Origin: JAHEEL01 sp964195545
Lineage (GTDB): Bacteria > Actinomycetota > Acidimicrobiia > Spongiisociales > UBA5794
Assembly (NCBI GenBank): GCA_964195545.1
Contig: CAXMQQ010000014.1
Coordinates: 1-41,380 of the forward strand
DNA: 41,380 bases
Direction: 5' to 3'
The notes beneath the pieces are model-generated. The model was given only the letters and a program-made list of their open reading frames with translations. It was not told the DNA's origin and did not search any database. The first letter of the stretch is position 1. Each line of letters starts with the position of its first letter. A program made the translations under genes and the position numbers. Shown one piece after another: positions 1 through 8,390 of this stretch.

Positions 1-67
1 CTCCCCCCGCCCTGGCGGCCGAGGGGACACGACGCACAAGACCCGAAGGCTCCATTCGTTGCTGATT

Positions 68-117
68 GACCCCCTCCACCGCCCTACGAGCGGCACCTCC
101 CCCTGACGGGGCGGAAG
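68..117 (-). repeat. Dispersed ~50-bp intergenic element, copy A
   Basis: Read on the minus strand, this stretch aligns along its length with 27523-27572. Both begin CTTCC, continue through a C-rich run to TCAG, then carry GAGGTGCCG and end in a G-rich tail. The copy lies about 75 nt downstream of the rpoD stop codon and has no convincing reading frame. It looks like a REP- or MITE-like non-coding repeat. Family membership rests on my visual alignment of three copies in this window, and genome-wide abundance is unknown. Confidence 0.5.
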
Positions 118-151
118 AAGCCCGGGAAGAAGAAGACACGACAGCCAACAC

Positions 152-179
152 GACCGACCACCGACTACGGATTACATCC
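152..179. repeat. Degenerate heptamer tandem repeat, rpoD 3' side
   Basis: Four consecutive 7-bp units lie 12 nt beyond the rpoD stop; the first two are GACCGAC and CACCGAC. On the minus strand the phase continues with words such as GTAATCC, GTAGTCG and GTGGTCG, which resemble units at the recO and leuS loci. This is the weakest of the six heptamer loci because its units are the most diverged. Confidence 0.45.
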
Positions 180-191
180 AGCGGAGCCCGC

Positions 192-1328
192 TCACGCGCC
201 CTCCAGGTAGCCCTCCAGCTTTCTTGCTCTGGCCGGTTGGCGGAGTTTGGCCAACGCTTTGGTCTCGATCTGGCGGATGCGTTCTCTGGTGACTTCGAAG
301 TGGTCCCCCACTTCTTCGAGGGTGCGGACTTTGCCATCAGCGAGACCGAATCTCATCACGAGCACCTCTCGCTCACGGTCGCTCAGCGCTTCGAGGGCCA
401 GGCTGAGATAGCTCTGGAGCAGGTGAAACGCCGCCGCCTCGACGGGTATCTCTGCCTCGGTGTCCTCAACGAAGTCTCCGAGAGTGGAATCATCTTCTTC
501 CCCAAGCGGAGTTTCCAGTGAGACCGGATCCTGGGCGATCCGACGCAGCTCCGACACCTTGCCCGGATCGAGCTCCAACTCCTCGGCGATCTCTTCGATG
601 GTGGGATCCCTCCCGAGGACCTGGACAAGAGTGCGCTGAGCTCTGGCGAGCTTGTTGATGGTCTCCACCATGTGAACCGGTACGCGGATCGTCCGAGCCT
701 GATCGGCGAGCGCTCTCGTCACGGCCTGACGGATCCACCAGGTCGCATAGGTAGAGAACTTGAATCCCTTGCGGTAGTCGAACTTCTCGACCGCCCGGAT
801 CAGCCCGAGGTTTCCCTCCTGGATCAAATCGAGCAACCCAAGTCCTCGTCCGACGTACTTCTTGGCGATCGAGACGACGAGACGCAGGTTCGCCTCGACG
901 AGACGCTTGCGGGCTTTGTCAGCCTGACGCACGGCTCGCTCGAGGATCAGGCGTTCGCCGGCAGACAGGGACTTTGTGTCCTCCAGTTGATCCTCTGCTC
1001 TCGTGCCGGCCTCGGCCTGCATTGCGAGTTCGACTTCCTGTTGGGGCGTCAGCAGGGGAAAGCGGCCGATCTCCTGGAGGTACATCCGCACGGGATCGGA
1101 GACATGGACCAGCTCTGCATTCGACAGGCTGGTGACCGCGAGGGTGTTAGTGGCGTCCTCGCGAATCTGAATGCGTCCCTCGCGAAGAGCGAGAAACACT
1201 TCGTCGAACGACTCATCGGGCGCACCGACTTCCTCGAGCTCCTGCTGCACCTCGGACATGAGGAGGAATCCGCGCTGGCGACCTCTCGCCGACAGTTCGT
1301 CGAACACGATGCGGACGATCTCGTTCAT
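192..1328 (-). CDS. rpoD: Primary RNA polymerase sigma factor (RpoD/SigA)
   Basis: This is the housekeeping sigma-70 that directs core RNA polymerase to -10/-35 promoters. The 378-residue protein has region 1.2 at about 78-110 (DPVRMYLQEIGRFPLLT), region 2 at about 142-212 with the -10-binding stretch FSTYATWWIRQAVTRA, region 3 at about 219-295 and region 4 at about 310-365. The -35-binding helix-turn-helix includes VTRERIRQIETKAL. The N-terminus is short, about 75 residues before region 1.2, compared with the long acidic N-termini of many actinobacterial SigA proteins. The ATG at 1328 overlaps the dnaG stop by 4 nt, so the two are translationally coupled. The family is certain. Being the principal sigma is inferred from the complete region 2-4 set and the dnaG linkage. 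Confidence 0.95.
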   Translation of the reverse strand: MNEIVRIVFDELSARGRQRGFLLMSEVQQELEEVGAPDESFDEVFLALREGRIQIREDATNTLAVTSLSNAELVHVSDPVRMYLQEIGRFPLLTPQQEVELAMQAEAGTRAEDQLEDTKSLSAGERLILERAVRQADKARKRLVEANLRLVVSIAKKYVGRGLGLLDLIQEGNLGLIRAVEKFDYRKGFKFSTYATWWIRQAVTRALADQARTIRVPVHMVETINKLARAQRTLVQVLGRDPTIEEIAEELELDPGKVSELRRIAQDPVSLETPLGEEDDSTLGDFVEDTEAEIPVEAAAFHLLQSYLSLALEALSDREREVLVMRFGLADGKVRTLEEVGDHFEVTRERIRQIETKALAKLRQPARARKLEGYLEGA

Positions 1329-3076
1329 TCCCTACTCTGCAATTCCCTGCGTTCGTTCTGTAACGCTATCAGTCGTTCGAACCGATCTGAATACCCCTGT
1401 GGATCCGCCTTGGCATCGAACAGACCCAGATCGGCCTCCAGGACCCTAATTCGACGCCTCACAGCCTCCTGCTTGAGCGACTTCATCACGTCGTCCGGGT
1501 CTGCGAACGGTCGCTGCTCCATCGCGAGAGACCTCAGCAGCGCTGACTCCGCACGATCATCCGATCCGATCGCGATTCCCAGGTCAGGGACCATGCCGGG
1601 TTCGAGCGACTCGACCATTGGCATGACGATCTCGAAAGCAGCCCGATTCAGAGGATCGGCGAACAGATCGAGCGACAATTCATGCGAACGAATTCCCGCG
1701 TCGTTGGCGAGGAGGAGGCGCAGGATCTCGCGCTCGGTGCGTTGCGGTCCGGTCAACGGACCCTCGTCGACCACCGGCGGCGCCTCTGAGCCACGGCGGG
1801 TTCCCGTGAGCGCCGACTCGACCGCGTTGACGTCGACGCCGGTCTGCCGTGACACCAGAACGGCGTACTCGTGTCGGACGACGGCGTCCGGGTGAAGGGA
1901 GATGAGGGCTGCTGCGGCACGAACGGCACGCCCTCTAGCCTCGGGCTCCGTCAAGTCGAATCCGGCGAGTTCCCGATCGATCCGGAACTGGAGCAGCGGC
2001 ATCGACAGGGCAATCGCCGTCTTGAGGCTTTCGACCTCTCCCCCCGCCACGAGATCCGCTGGATCTCGCCCTTCCGGGAGAATAGCGACCCGCAGGTCGA
2101 GATCACCGGGCACGGAACGCTCGAAGCCACGCTCAGCGGCACCGGCGCCTGCCTCATCGGCGTCGAATGCCAGAACAACTCTCTTCGAGAACCGGCGGAG
2201 GAGATCGAGGTGCTCCTCCCCCAGTGCTGTGCCGCACGTCGCTACGGCGACGGGCATGTCGGCAAGATGGAAAGCAATCACATCGGTGTAGCCCTCGACG
2301 ACGACGGACTCATCGGAACGGACGATTTGCGACTTCGCCCAGTTGAGGCCGTAGAGGAGCCTCGACTTGTGATAGATCGGCGTCTCCGGTGAGTTCAAAT
2401 ACTTTGGCCCGTCACCGTCGAGAAGTCGTGCTCCGAATCCGACGGCGTCGCCACGCACGTCGTAGATCGGGAACATCAGCCGGTTCCGGAAGCGGTCGAC
2501 GATGCCGCCGCGCCGCGACCGAGAAGCGAGGCCCGCCCCGGTTATCGCCTCGTCGCTGACCCCCGCGCCGCTGAGATGTTTGACCAGTACTTCCCAACCG
2601 TCGGGTGCGTACCCGAGGTGAAATTGCTCCACGACGTCGGTGTCGTAGCCCCGGCTCCTGAGATAGCTCCGGGCATGACCGGCGTCGTCGGCAGTGCGGA
2701 GGCGTTCGTTGTAGAACGAGACGGTCCGCTCAACGGCATCGACAAGGCGCTCCCTACGATCCCGATGCTTGGCGGCTTCCGGGTCTTGCGTCAGCGTCAC
2801 CCCTGCACGACGAGCGAGAAGTTCCAGCGCATCGGAGAAACCAAGACCCTGTGTCTCCTGCACCCAGCCGAATATGTCTCCGCTCTTCCCACAGCCGAAA
2901 CAGTGGAAGAGCCCCCGTGCAGGGTCGATCGACAATGAGGGCGTCTTCTCCGAGTGGAAAGGGCAGACGGCCATCACCGAGCGACCAGACCGTTTCACCC
3001 GCGTCACCTCGGCGGCGAGTTCTACGAGATCGGTACGCTCTCGCACACGATCGATGTCTTCGCGTGAATAGGCCAT
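1325..3076 (-). CDS. dnaG: DNA primase DnaG
   Basis: DnaG synthesises RNA primers for chromosome replication. The 583-residue protein has the N-terminal CHC2 zinc finger (C38, H41, C59, C62), then the primase core with the TOPRIM metal site (E261 in VVEGYTD and the DxD at 305-307 in LAFDADEAG). A variable C-terminal helical region that would contact DnaB follows. Length is normal. The stop overlaps the rpoD start by 4 nt, reproducing the common dnaG-rpoD pair. The gene starts 58 nt downstream of the ABC transporter ATPase stop. I see no clear Shine-Dalgarno sequence before its ATG. Confidence 0.96.
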   Translation of the reverse strand: MAYSREDIDRVRERTDLVELAAEVTRVKRSGRSVMAVCPFHSEKTPSLSIDPARGLFHCFGCGKSGDIFGWVQETQGLGFSDALELLARRAGVTLTQDPEAAKHRDRRERLVDAVERTVSFYNERLRTADDAGHARSYLRSRGYDTDVVEQFHLGYAPDGWEVLVKHLSGAGVSDEAITGAGLASRSRRGGIVDRFRNRLMFPIYDVRGDAVGFGARLLDGDGPKYLNSPETPIYHKSRLLYGLNWAKSQIVRSDESVVVEGYTDVIAFHLADMPVAVATCGTALGEEHLDLLRRFSKRVVLAFDADEAGAGAAERGFERSVPGDLDLRVAILPEGRDPADLVAGGEVESLKTAIALSMPLLQFRIDRELAGFDLTEPEARGRAVRAAAALISLHPDAVVRHEYAVLVSRQTGVDVNAVESALTGTRRGSEAPPVVDEGPLTGPQRTEREILRLLLANDAGIRSHELSLDLFADPLNRAAFEIVMPMVESLEPGMVPDLGIAIGSDDRAESALLRSLAMEQRPFADPDDVMKSLKQEAVRRRIRVLEADLGLFDAKADPQGYSDRFERLIALQNERRELQSRE

Positions 3077-3134
3077 CAGGAGTCAGCGTAGAGGGTACGG
3101 ACCATGAACGAGCCGACGTGGATCGAACCAGAGA

Positions 3135-4715
3135 TCAGACTTCGGCGTCCTCGGCTCCAACACCGGCCATCAGCAGGCCGACCGCTTCACGGGTCGTCGC
3201 CGCCGGATCCACGATGCCCATGATCTTGCCTTCGTAGAGCACAGCGATTCGGTCCGAGAGGCCGAACACCTCGTCGAGGTCCTCGGAGATCATGAGGATC
3301 GCCGTACACCCGGTGCGATGCTCGATCAGCTTCGCCTGGATGAATTCGGCATCGGTCATCATGTTCCGCTTGTCGATGATGCGCCGGTGGATGTATTCGG
3401 CAGCACCGATGTCGACACCACGGGTCGGCTGCGACGCGATGAGGACCGTCGGCTCGGAGGACAACTCGCGCGCCATGATGACCTTCTGGATATTGCCACC
3501 TGAGAGGCTGCCCATCGGCGTTTCGAGCGAAGGGGTACGCACATCGAAGGCCTCAACCAGTTCCTGAGAGTGATCCTTGATCGCGCCGAAGTCGAAAAGG
3601 CCGTGCTTCAAGTAGTCGGAGCTCGCATAGTCGATGAGCAGCAGATTCTCCCAGACCGTGAAGTCGGCGATCGAACCCTCTTGCATGCGTTCCTCTGGAA
3701 CGTATGCAAGCCCTGATTGTCGAACCTTCTTCGGTAGCGCACCGGTCACGTCGGTTCCTGCGACTTTGATCGTTCCGGTCTCAGACTGCCGCAACCCGGC
3801 GACGGTCTCGGCCAGTTCACGCTGACCATTGCCGGACACACCCGCGATGCCGAGGATCTCTCCCCGACGAACATCGAGATCGAGGTGATCGACGGCAACG
3901 ATCCCCCGATCGCTCATGACGGTCAGATCCCTGATCTCGAGAGCGACCTCGCCGGGTTCAGATGGAAGCTTGTCGGGGATCAGCTTCACCGCTCTGCCGA
4001 CCATCATGTTGGCGAGGCTCTCGCGAGTAGCACCCTCAACGGGAATCTCGCCGGTCACGGCACCATGGCGCAGCACGGTGATGCGATCGCTGAGGGCAAG
4101 GACTTCGTGGAGCTTGTGGGAGATGAAGATGAGGCCGCGGCCGTCGCTCTTGAGTTGACGGAGCGTGACGAACAGTTGTTCCACCTCTTGCGGCGTCAGG
4201 ACGGCCGTTGGCTCATCCAGGATCAGCAAGCGAGCGTCCCGATAGAGGGCCTTGAGGATCTCGACGCGCTGGCGTTCTCCGACGGAGAGCTGCCAGATCA
4301 GCGCCGACGGATCGATCTCGAGCCCGTACTCATCGGCAAGTCCGGTGATCCGCTTCGACACGACGTCGAGGTCGGTCATGAACCCGCGACTCGACTTCAA
4401 CCCGAGCGCCACATTCTCGGCAACGGTCAACGTTGGCACCAGCATGAAGTGCTGGTGGATCATCCCGATGCCGTGTTCGATCGCATCCGTCGGGTCGTCG
4501 AGGGTGATGAGTTCCCCGTCGATACGGACGGTCCCCTCGTCGGCCGGATACAAACCGTAGAGGACCTTCATCAATGTGCTCTTGCCCGCGCCGTTCTCAC
4601 CGAGCAGGGTGTGGACTTCGCCGGCATACACATCGAAGTCGACGTCGCTGTTGGCGATCACACCAGGGAACCGTTTCGTGATTCCCCTCATCTCGAGCAT
4701 CGGGCTAGCCGTCAC
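3135..4715 (-). CDS. BMP-family nucleoside/purine ABC transporter, ATP-binding protein (two NBDs)
   Basis: This cytoplasmic ATPase should power the importer formed with the two permeases and the lipoprotein upstream. The 526-residue protein has two fused nucleotide-binding domains, as in NupO/YufO and RbsA-type proteins. The first is canonical (Walker A GENGAGKST, signature LSVGERQ, Walker B LLILDEPTA). The second has the degenerate Walker A of the family (GVSGNGQREL), an intact signature LSGGNIQ and the ASQPTRGVD block. An oddity is about 15-18 extra residues (around NMMTDAEFIQAKLIEH) between the helix after ASQPTRGVD and the ISEDLDE switch, where relatives have only a few. The start is GTG at 4715, preceded by AGGAG. 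It is the last gene of the transporter operon, and the ligand is inferred from family and neighbours. Confidence 0.92.
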   Translation of the reverse strand: MTASPMLEMRGITKRFPGVIANSDVDFDVYAGEVHTLLGENGAGKSTLMKVLYGLYPADEGTVRIDGELITLDDPTDAIEHGIGMIHQHFMLVPTLTVAENVALGLKSSRGFMTDLDVVSKRITGLADEYGLEIDPSALIWQLSVGERQRVEILKALYRDARLLILDEPTAVLTPQEVEQLFVTLRQLKSDGRGLIFISHKLHEVLALSDRITVLRHGAVTGEIPVEGATRESLANMMVGRAVKLIPDKLPSEPGEVALEIRDLTVMSDRGIVAVDHLDLDVRRGEILGIAGVSGNGQRELAETVAGLRQSETGTIKVAGTDVTGALPKKVRQSGLAYVPEERMQEGSIADFTVWENLLLIDYASSDYLKHGLFDFGAIKDHSQELVEAFDVRTPSLETPMGSLSGGNIQKVIMARELSSEPTVLIASQPTRGVDIGAAEYIHRRIIDKRNMMTDAEFIQAKLIEHRTGCTAILMISEDLDEVFGLSDRIAVLYEGKIMGIVDPAATTREAVGLLMAGVGAEDAEV

Positions 4716-4734
4716 ACGTCGCTCCTGTTCGTTC

Positions 4735-4762
4735 GGTCGGGGGATCCGAAGATCCCCCGATC
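4735..4762 (-). promoter_or_regulatory. Strong stem-loop between lipoprotein and ATPase genes
   Basis: On the minus-strand transcript a perfect 10-bp stem (TCGGGGGATC with GATCCCCCGA) is closed by TTCG, giving the exceptionally stable C(UUCG)G tetraloop. It lies 14 nt after the lipoprotein stop and 19 nt before the ATPase start. No U tract follows, so it is more likely an RNA 3'-end stabiliser or attenuator than a full terminator. Such hairpins after binding-protein genes raise their level over the rest of the operon. Confidence 0.75.
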
Positions 4763-4775
4763 GACGTTCGTTGTT

Positions 4776-5750
4776 CTATCCCTCGTCCTTGAACACCTTC
4801 ACGGCCTCATCGCCGAGCTTCTTCACGTCATCCGGAAGGTCGAAGCCATCGTTGTATTCGATGACAAGGCCGTCATTGGCGAACGTGATGCTGTACAGCT
4901 CGCCGCCGAGGGTGCCGTCCTTGACGTTGTTGACCATCTCTTCGAGCATGTGCTCCCAGTGGTACACCTGCGAGGCAACCACGATTTCGGGCGCAAGGCT
5001 CGTCTGATTGGCCTGCGTCCCGAACCAGAGCACGCCAGCGGTCTTGGCAACCCCAACCGCACCGACGACCATCTGAGCCGTGCCAGACAAGACGTCCGCT
5101 CCTGCACCGATGAGGGACTGTGCAGCTTCGGATGCCAGGGCCACGTCGCTGAACGAGTCAATGTAGTTGACATTCACGGTCGCACTCGGCTTGTTGACGA
5201 GCACGCCTGCCTTGAATCCGTCGACGTAGAGCTTCGCATCCCCGACCTCAATCGGACCAACGATGCCGACGTTGTCACTCGTTGAGAGCGCAGCGGCCAT
5301 GATCCCCATGACCCGTCCGCCCTCATCTGATGCAGCTTCGTATGAGAAGACGTTGTCGAGGCCGAACGTGTCTGCCGATGTGCCCCATGCGAAGGACGTC
5401 TCGGGGAAGTCCTTTGCGATCTCCGATATTGAACCGCCGTACTGCGAACCGTGTCCGATCACGAGGTCGAAGCCTTGTGATGCGTAGTCACGGATTGCAA
5501 CTGCCGCGTCGTCGACGACGAACGTACCGTCCGTCACGGAGAAGTCGGCAATCACTCCGTCTTCTTTGAGTTTGGTCACTGCGTCGACCATCGACTGCGT
5601 GAATGCAAGGTCGTTCGCCGCTGAAGGTGCCACCACCGCGACTTTGAATTCGCCTCCGTCACCGCTACTGCTGTCGTCACTGCTGCAAGCGGCAGCGACA
5701 AGCACCAGCACCGCGAACATGATTACCAGCGTGATACTTCTTCTCTTCAA
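4776..5750 (-). CDS. BMP-family substrate-binding lipoprotein (purine nucleoside ABC transporter)
   Basis: This lipid-anchored receptor should capture the ligand, probably a nucleoside or purine, for the importer. The 324-residue protein has a signal peptide (KRRSITLVIMFAVLVL) and lipobox LVAAAC, so the mature protein would start at about Cys22. A Ser/Asp/Gly-rich linker and a BMP/PnrA periplasmic-binding fold follow, with the hinge motifs HGSQYG and WGTSADTFG typical of the family. Translation appears to start at a TTG (5750) with a perfect AGGAGG just upstream; no better ATG precedes the signal peptide. The ligand cannot be read from the sequence. Linkage to xdhD, ssnA and ygfK suggests a purine or related heterocycle. 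Confidence 0.92.
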   Translation of the reverse strand: MKRRSITLVIMFAVLVLVAAACSSDDSSSGDGGEFKVAVVAPSAANDLAFTQSMVDAVTKLKEDGVIADFSVTDGTFVVDDAAVAIRDYASQGFDLVIGHGSQYGGSISEIAKDFPETSFAWGTSADTFGLDNVFSYEAASDEGGRVMGIMAAALSTSDNVGIVGPIEVGDAKLYVDGFKAGVLVNKPSATVNVNYIDSFSDVALASEAAQSLIGAGADVLSGTAQMVVGAVGVAKTAGVLWFGTQANQTSLAPEIVVASQVYHWEHMLEEMVNNVKDGTLGGELYSITFANDGLVIEYNDGFDLPDDVKKLGDEAVKVFKDEG

Positions 5751-5784
5751 GGTTCCTCCTCTATTCGTGGACCACTAGCGGTCC

Positions 5785-6717
5785 CTATTTCCCTCTTGTG
5801 AATGGCTTGGTCAACGCCGACGGCGCCCGGAAGCGCCTGGCGACGAACACCAGAGCCAGGATCGTGATGATGGCCGGAGCCATCGCTGCGATGTTGGAGA
5901 GATCCCGCGGGATGATCTCCAGAGTCTTCAGTTCCAGAACCAACGCGTTTACGAAGCCGAACAGCAACGCGCCGAGCATGATGCCGATCGGCCGCCAAGC
6001 GCCGAAGTATACGAGGGCGATGGCGATGAACCCTGCGCCGTTCGTCAGATTCTGCTGGAAGATGCCGAGTGTGATTGCGAGGACACCGCCGGCGAGTCCC
6101 GCAAGTGTGCCTCCGATGATCTCGGTGGCGTATCGGACTCCTGAGACGCTGACACCGAGTGTGTCTGCCGCGTCGGGATATTCGCCGACGGCTCGGATAT
6201 TCATACCGAACGTCGTCCTGTTCATCACGAATGTGGCGACAGGAATGGCTGCGAACGCTAGGTAGATGACGAGGCTGTGCTGGAAGAACATCTCGCCGAT
6301 GTACGGGATATCGGCAAGGAGTGGAACGTTGACCGTCGGGAACGTGTCGATCGGGATCGGCGTCCCGACGAGTTTCTGGAACAGCAAGTCGCTCATGCCG
6401 AGACCGAAGAGGTAGATACCGATACCGCTGATCCCCTGCTCGGCCTTCAGTGTGACGGCGATGACGGCTGAAGCGACGCCGAGCACAAGACCCACGATTC
6501 CGGCGGCGAGGAGTCCGAGCCACACGTTGCCGGTCTTCAGCACGGCGTAGTACCCGGTGAACGCACCGAGCAGCATGATCCCGTCGACGCCGAGGTTGAG
6601 GACGCCGCTTCGCTGGCCGAACGTCTCACCGAGAGAGGCGAGGAGCAATGGCACGGCGAGCCGGATCGCAGAAGCCGTGACAGCGACCATTACAGCGGTG
6701 GTGAAGACTTCGCTCAT
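5785..6717 (-). CDS. BMP-family ABC transporter permease 2 (NupQ-like)
   Basis: This is the second membrane subunit of the importer. The 310-residue protein is strongly hydrophobic, with about eight to nine transmembrane segments. It carries blocks typical of the BPD_transp_2 family, LNLGVDGIMLLGAF near residue 40 and NIRAVGEYPDAADTLGVSV in the cytoplasmic coupling loop near 185. The ATG at 6717 overlaps the stop of the upstream permease by 4 nt, indicating coupled translation and a heterodimeric channel. It is followed 34 nt later by the lipoprotein gene. Confidence 0.92.
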   Translation of the reverse strand: MSEVFTTAVMVAVTASAIRLAVPLLLASLGETFGQRSGVLNLGVDGIMLLGAFTGYYAVLKTGNVWLGLLAAGIVGLVLGVASAVIAVTLKAEQGISGIGIYLFGLGMSDLLFQKLVGTPIPIDTFPTVNVPLLADIPYIGEMFFQHSLVIYLAFAAIPVATFVMNRTTFGMNIRAVGEYPDAADTLGVSVSGVRYATEIIGGTLAGLAGGVLAITLGIFQQNLTNGAGFIAIALVYFGAWRPIGIMLGALLFGFVNALVLELKTLEIIPRDLSNIAAMAPAIITILALVFVARRFRAPSALTKPFTRGK

Positions 6718-7919
6718 GACGAGTCCTCCGGATCGAACGAGTGAGTTCCATCGGGCGCGGCATCATGCACCGCGCCCATGCCGGTAGCGGCGTGGGCCTC
6801 CGAATCATCATCGATATCGGATTCGTTGGACGCCTCCTCGCGCGAATCGACGGCGAGTAGCTTCGCCCGATATCGGTCGGCGGCCACGACAAAGATGACG
6901 ACGAGACCGTTCAGTGCGACGATCAGAGCCGAAGGAACCTGAACGGCTCGCTGCAGGGCCTGGCCTCCGACGATCAGACCTCCGAACAACAAGGAAGCCG
7001 GGATCGTCCAGAGCGGATGGAGACCACCGAGCAACGCCGCAACGATGCCGTTGAAACCGGCACCGCCCGTGAATCCCATGGTTGAGCCGTCGGTCACCAT
7101 CCGGTGGCTCTCGCTTCCGAACACGAGGACGGCACCGGCCAATCCGGCGAGTGCGCCGGACAGGGTGAGGGCGAGGGCGATGGTTCGACGCACCGGAATT
7201 CCTGCGTAGCGGGCGGCGTGCTCGCTGAGACCGACGGCGCGGAGTCGATATCCGAGCGGTGTGCGCCACAGGAGGTAGTAGGTAGCGATGGCGCAGAGCA
7301 CTGCCAGGACGGGTCCGATATGGAGACGGTTGCCGAACAGGATCGGAAGGTCGGCGGATTCGGCAAGTCTCGCAGTTTGGGGGATACGGGTGCCGCGCTC
7401 GATCTCGGCCGGATCGATGAGCGGACCGCGAAGAAGGTACGCCATCAACTGCACGGCCACGATGTTCAGCATGATCGTGCTCAGGATCTCGTTGACGCGG
7501 TAGTAGGCCTTCAATGCGCCCGGGATCCAACCCCACAGGCCTCCACCGATGACCCCGGCGATGAGGACCAAGGGGACCATGATGATTGTCGGCATCTCCG
7601 GCAAGTACAGAGCGGCCATCGCCGCGAAGAGACCGCCCAGAACCATCTGACCTTCGGCTCCAATGTTGATGACGCCTGCCCGGAACGCGATGACGATGCC
7701 GGTTCCGACGAACAACAGCGGTGTGGCCTTGAGCAGCGTTGCGATCAGTGCATCGCCGGAGCCGAACGCACCGATGAACATCTCGGAGTAGCCCTTGAAG
7801 GGATCGGCTCCGAGGAGGACGAGCATGATCGCCCCGAAGAGGAGAGCTGCGAAGACGGCGAGGACCGGGATGCTGTAGGCGAGATATCGGCGTTGTTTGC
7901 TGCCGATATTGATGCTCAT
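6714..7919 (-). CDS. BMP-family ABC transporter permease 1 (NupP-like)
   Basis: This is the first gene of the importer operon, encoding a polytopic membrane subunit of 401 residues. The family block INIGAEGQMVLGGLFAA lies near residue 85 and the coupling-loop motif LRAVGLSEHAARYAGIPV near 230. The C-terminal ~50 residues form an acidic, Ser/Asp-rich cytoplasmic tail not usual for the family. I chose the ATG at 7919 (MSINIGSKQRR), preceded by AGGTGA. An in-frame start at 8000 would add 27 hydrophilic residues and run through the operator palindrome, so I reject it. The operator/promoter at 7971-8001 lies just upstream. Confidence 0.91.
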   Translation of the reverse strand: MSINIGSKQRRYLAYSIPVLAVFAALLFGAIMLVLLGADPFKGYSEMFIGAFGSGDALIATLLKATPLLFVGTGIVIAFRAGVINIGAEGQMVLGGLFAAMAALYLPEMPTIIMVPLVLIAGVIGGGLWGWIPGALKAYYRVNEILSTIMLNIVAVQLMAYLLRGPLIDPAEIERGTRIPQTARLAESADLPILFGNRLHIGPVLAVLCAIATYYLLWRTPLGYRLRAVGLSEHAARYAGIPVRRTIALALTLSGALAGLAGAVLVFGSESHRMVTDGSTMGFTGGAGFNGIVAALLGGLHPLWTIPASLLFGGLIVGGQALQRAVQVPSALIVALNGLVVIFVVAADRYRAKLLAVDSREEASNESDIDDDSEAHAATGMGAVHDAAPDGTHSFDPEDSS

Positions 7920-7970
7920 CTCGCGGTCACCTGATGATCCCCTCGATCTTCCAGCGAAGCCGTCGTGCGG

Positions 7971-8000
7971 ATGATTGTCGATTGGTTGACGAAATGTCAA
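7971..8000 (-). promoter_or_regulatory. Predicted promoter of the importer operon
   Basis: Read on the minus strand, TTGACA (7995-8000) is a perfect -35 and AATCAT (7971-7976) a 4/6 -10, with an 18-bp spacer. The -35 is half of the operator palindrome at 7985-8001. The first permease starts about 50 nt downstream. The layout matches the xdhD promoter in both spacer length and operator overlap. Confidence 0.6.
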
Positions 8001-8001
8001 C
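7985..8001. promoter_or_regulatory. Operator palindrome O1 (importer operon)
   Basis: This is a perfect inverted repeat, GTTGAC-GAAAT-GTCAAC, with 6-bp arms and a 5-bp spacer. It differs from the site upstream of xdhD at one position of 17. It covers the -35 of the importer promoter, so a protein bound here should repress. The HTH regulator encoded at 8031-8390 is the obvious candidate ligand; that link is inference. Confidence 0.75.
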
Positions 8002-8030
8002 TCGGAGGATCGGAACCGTGGTCCGACTCA

Positions 8031-8390
8031 TCACTTGCGGATCGCGTTCAGGTAGTTGTAGATCGTGATCCTGCTGACTCCCATCATGTCGGCGATGTCT
8101 TCGATCGACCTCCGAAGCAGAAAGGCACCTCGTTCGTCGAGGAGGCGGACCGCAACCTGCTTGCCGGTTCTGTCGAGGTCCGGCAGCGCGCCACCCAACT
8201 CCTGCTCGATGTGGGCAACGAGATTCTGGAGCGCGTCGGCGAGCGATCCGATCCTTGCGTATGCGACCGTCTCTCCCTGCCAGTCGATCGGAACGTCGAG
8301 GGGTTCCTCGTCGGGGGGGTCGACGATCGTCGCGCCGGTGGCTTCGAGGGCCGGTCGGATGGCAGCGGCAACCGGGTGCTCGTTCGTCAA
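8031..8390 (-). CDS. HTH transcriptional regulator with YheO/DauR-type C-terminal domain
   Basis: This small regulator of 119 residues is the likely controller of the surrounding operons. The C-terminal third (about 85-119) contains LLDERGAFLLRRS followed by a helix-turn-helix, IEDIADMMGVSRITIYNYLN, which resembles the HTH_22 domain ending YheO/DauR proteins. The usual N-terminal PAS-like sensor of about 120 residues is absent. In its place is a short region (about 25-80) of unknown fold that may bind ligand or another protein. The start is probably TTG at 8390, whose TTGA overlaps the stop of the thiamine-binding-like gene, so the two are co-translated. Two near-identical palindromes flank this gene pair. 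Confidence 0.75.
   Translation of the reverse strand: MTNEHPVAAAIRPALEATGATIVDPPDEEPLDVPIDWQGETVAYARIGSLADALQNLVAHIEQELGGALPDLDRTGKQVAVRLLDERGAFLLRRSIEDIADMMGVSRITIYNYLNAIRK

Noticed and set aside
672..1895. 407-residue plus-strand open frame
   Set aside because: It runs antisense to rpoD and dnaG, which are certain, and has no family features. The same applies to other long antisense frames at 3885-5285, 8878-10002 and 12240-13217.
3090..3140. tRNA gene on the minus strand (TGGATCGAACC-like T-arm)
   Set aside because: No acceptor stem or anticodon arm can be built around it, and the region overlaps the ATPase 3' end.
7920..8000. N-terminal extension of permease 1 from an ATG at 8000
   Set aside because: It overlaps the operator and -35, encodes hydrophilic residues atypical of the family, and a well-placed AGGTGA precedes the ATG at 7919.
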